Positions 20,536-20,610 of a DNA stretch of 20,610 nucleotides are shown here, piece by piece. Below the pieces are notes generated by a model, which saw nothing but the letters and a program-made list of their open reading frames with translations, ran no database searches and had not been told where the DNA came from. The stretch is from CAZTLE01 sp964614415 (GTDB lineage Bacteria; Bacteroidota; Bacteroidia; Flavobacteriales; Flavobacteriaceae), in contig CAZTLE010000059.1 in NCBI GenBank assembly GCA_964614415.1, positions 1 to 20,610 of the forward strand, given 5' to 3'. Each line of letters opens with the position of its first letter. Position 1 is the first letter of the stretch. Position numbers and translations under genes: made by a program.

Positions 20536-20570
20536 TCCCTATTCCCTTTTTAGATTTAATTGCGTAACTT

Positions 20571-20583
20571 GGTTGTACCAACC
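20571..20583. promoter_or_regulatory. Small palindrome before a possible downstream gene
   Basis: GGTTG-TAC-CAACC is a perfect interrupted palindrome with 5-bp arms. It overlaps TAACTTGG (20565-20572), an imperfect -7 element, and lies 8 bases before an ATG. It could be an operator, but is short enough to occur by chance. Confidence 0.25.
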
Positions 20584-20591
20584 GCTAGCGC

Positions 20592-20610
20592 ATGACGAAA
20601 CCTACCTCTC
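20592..20610 (+). CDS. Possible start of a further gene, cut by the window end
   Basis: ATG followed by ACG AAA CCT ACC TCT (MTKPTS) stays open to the end of the window. Only six codons are visible, so nothing can be said about the product. Confidence 0.25.

Noticed and set aside
1..20610. Defence island, prophage or insertion sequence
   Set aside because: No transposase, integrase, nuclease cluster, target duplication or attachment site was seen; nearly all genes are housekeeping or envelope genes.
1..20610. tRNA or rRNA genes
   Set aside because: No cloverleaf-forming TTC-A/T-A-A motifs with CCA-type ends or rRNA sequence were noticed in the gaps; a covariance-model scan would be decisive.

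Overview
The window looks like a chromosomal segment of a marine-type member of the Flavobacteriaceae (Bacteroidota). Four lines of sequence evidence support this: a PorX-type CheY-PglZ regulator (type IX secretion), the LpxC-FabZ fusion typical of Bacteroidota, lipoproteins with short Bacteroidota-style signal peptides, and TAnnTTTG-type -7 promoter elements before most transcription units. Base composition is moderate and the genes are tightly packed. The longest stretch without a gene is about 290 bases, at 8077-8364. The genus cannot be fixed from the sequence alone.

Left part (1-4870, + strand): an envelope-anchored protein with two OmpA-like domains, a one-TM protein with a C-terminal helix-hairpin-helix-like domain, a sodium:solute symporter and an exported alpha/beta hydrolase. 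Spacing is 2, 12 and about 50 bases, so they probably form one operon. On the - strand at 4867-8076 lie a prohibitin/SPFH protein, interrupted by a 32-base run of N, and a large membrane-anchored VWA-fold protein. A 47-aa cysteine-containing ORF sits between them on the + strand. Two convergent pairs share their last four bases.

Middle part (8077-17564, - strand): two tracts of degenerate 7-bp repeats, then fabG, a YD-repeat-like lipoprotein, sucD, and the lipid A/efp operon. In transcription order that operon is lpxD, lpxC/fabZ, lpxA, efp, a divergent lpxD paralogue and an NTF2-like protein. It supplies the first acylation and deacetylation steps of lipid A synthesis, the FabZ dehydratase of fatty acid synthesis and EF-P. 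FabG and FabZ act in the same elongation cycle. Upstream of lpxD, on the same strand, is an HD phosphohydrolase that starts with TTG.

Right part (17565-20610, + strand): divergent from the HD gene are porX and tsaE, then a 45-aa lipoprotein overlapped over 56 bases by a four-TM membrane protein, and the first codons of a possible further gene. The porX-tsaE junction carries a long imperfect inverted repeat that overlaps the tsaE promoter.

I see no CRISPR array, insertion sequence, prophage, rRNA or tRNA. Most of the window is core genome. The least explained parts are the divergent lpxD paralogue with its NTF2 partner, the small ORFs, the heptad repeats and the hairpins at gene starts. I found no clear new defence or mobile system.
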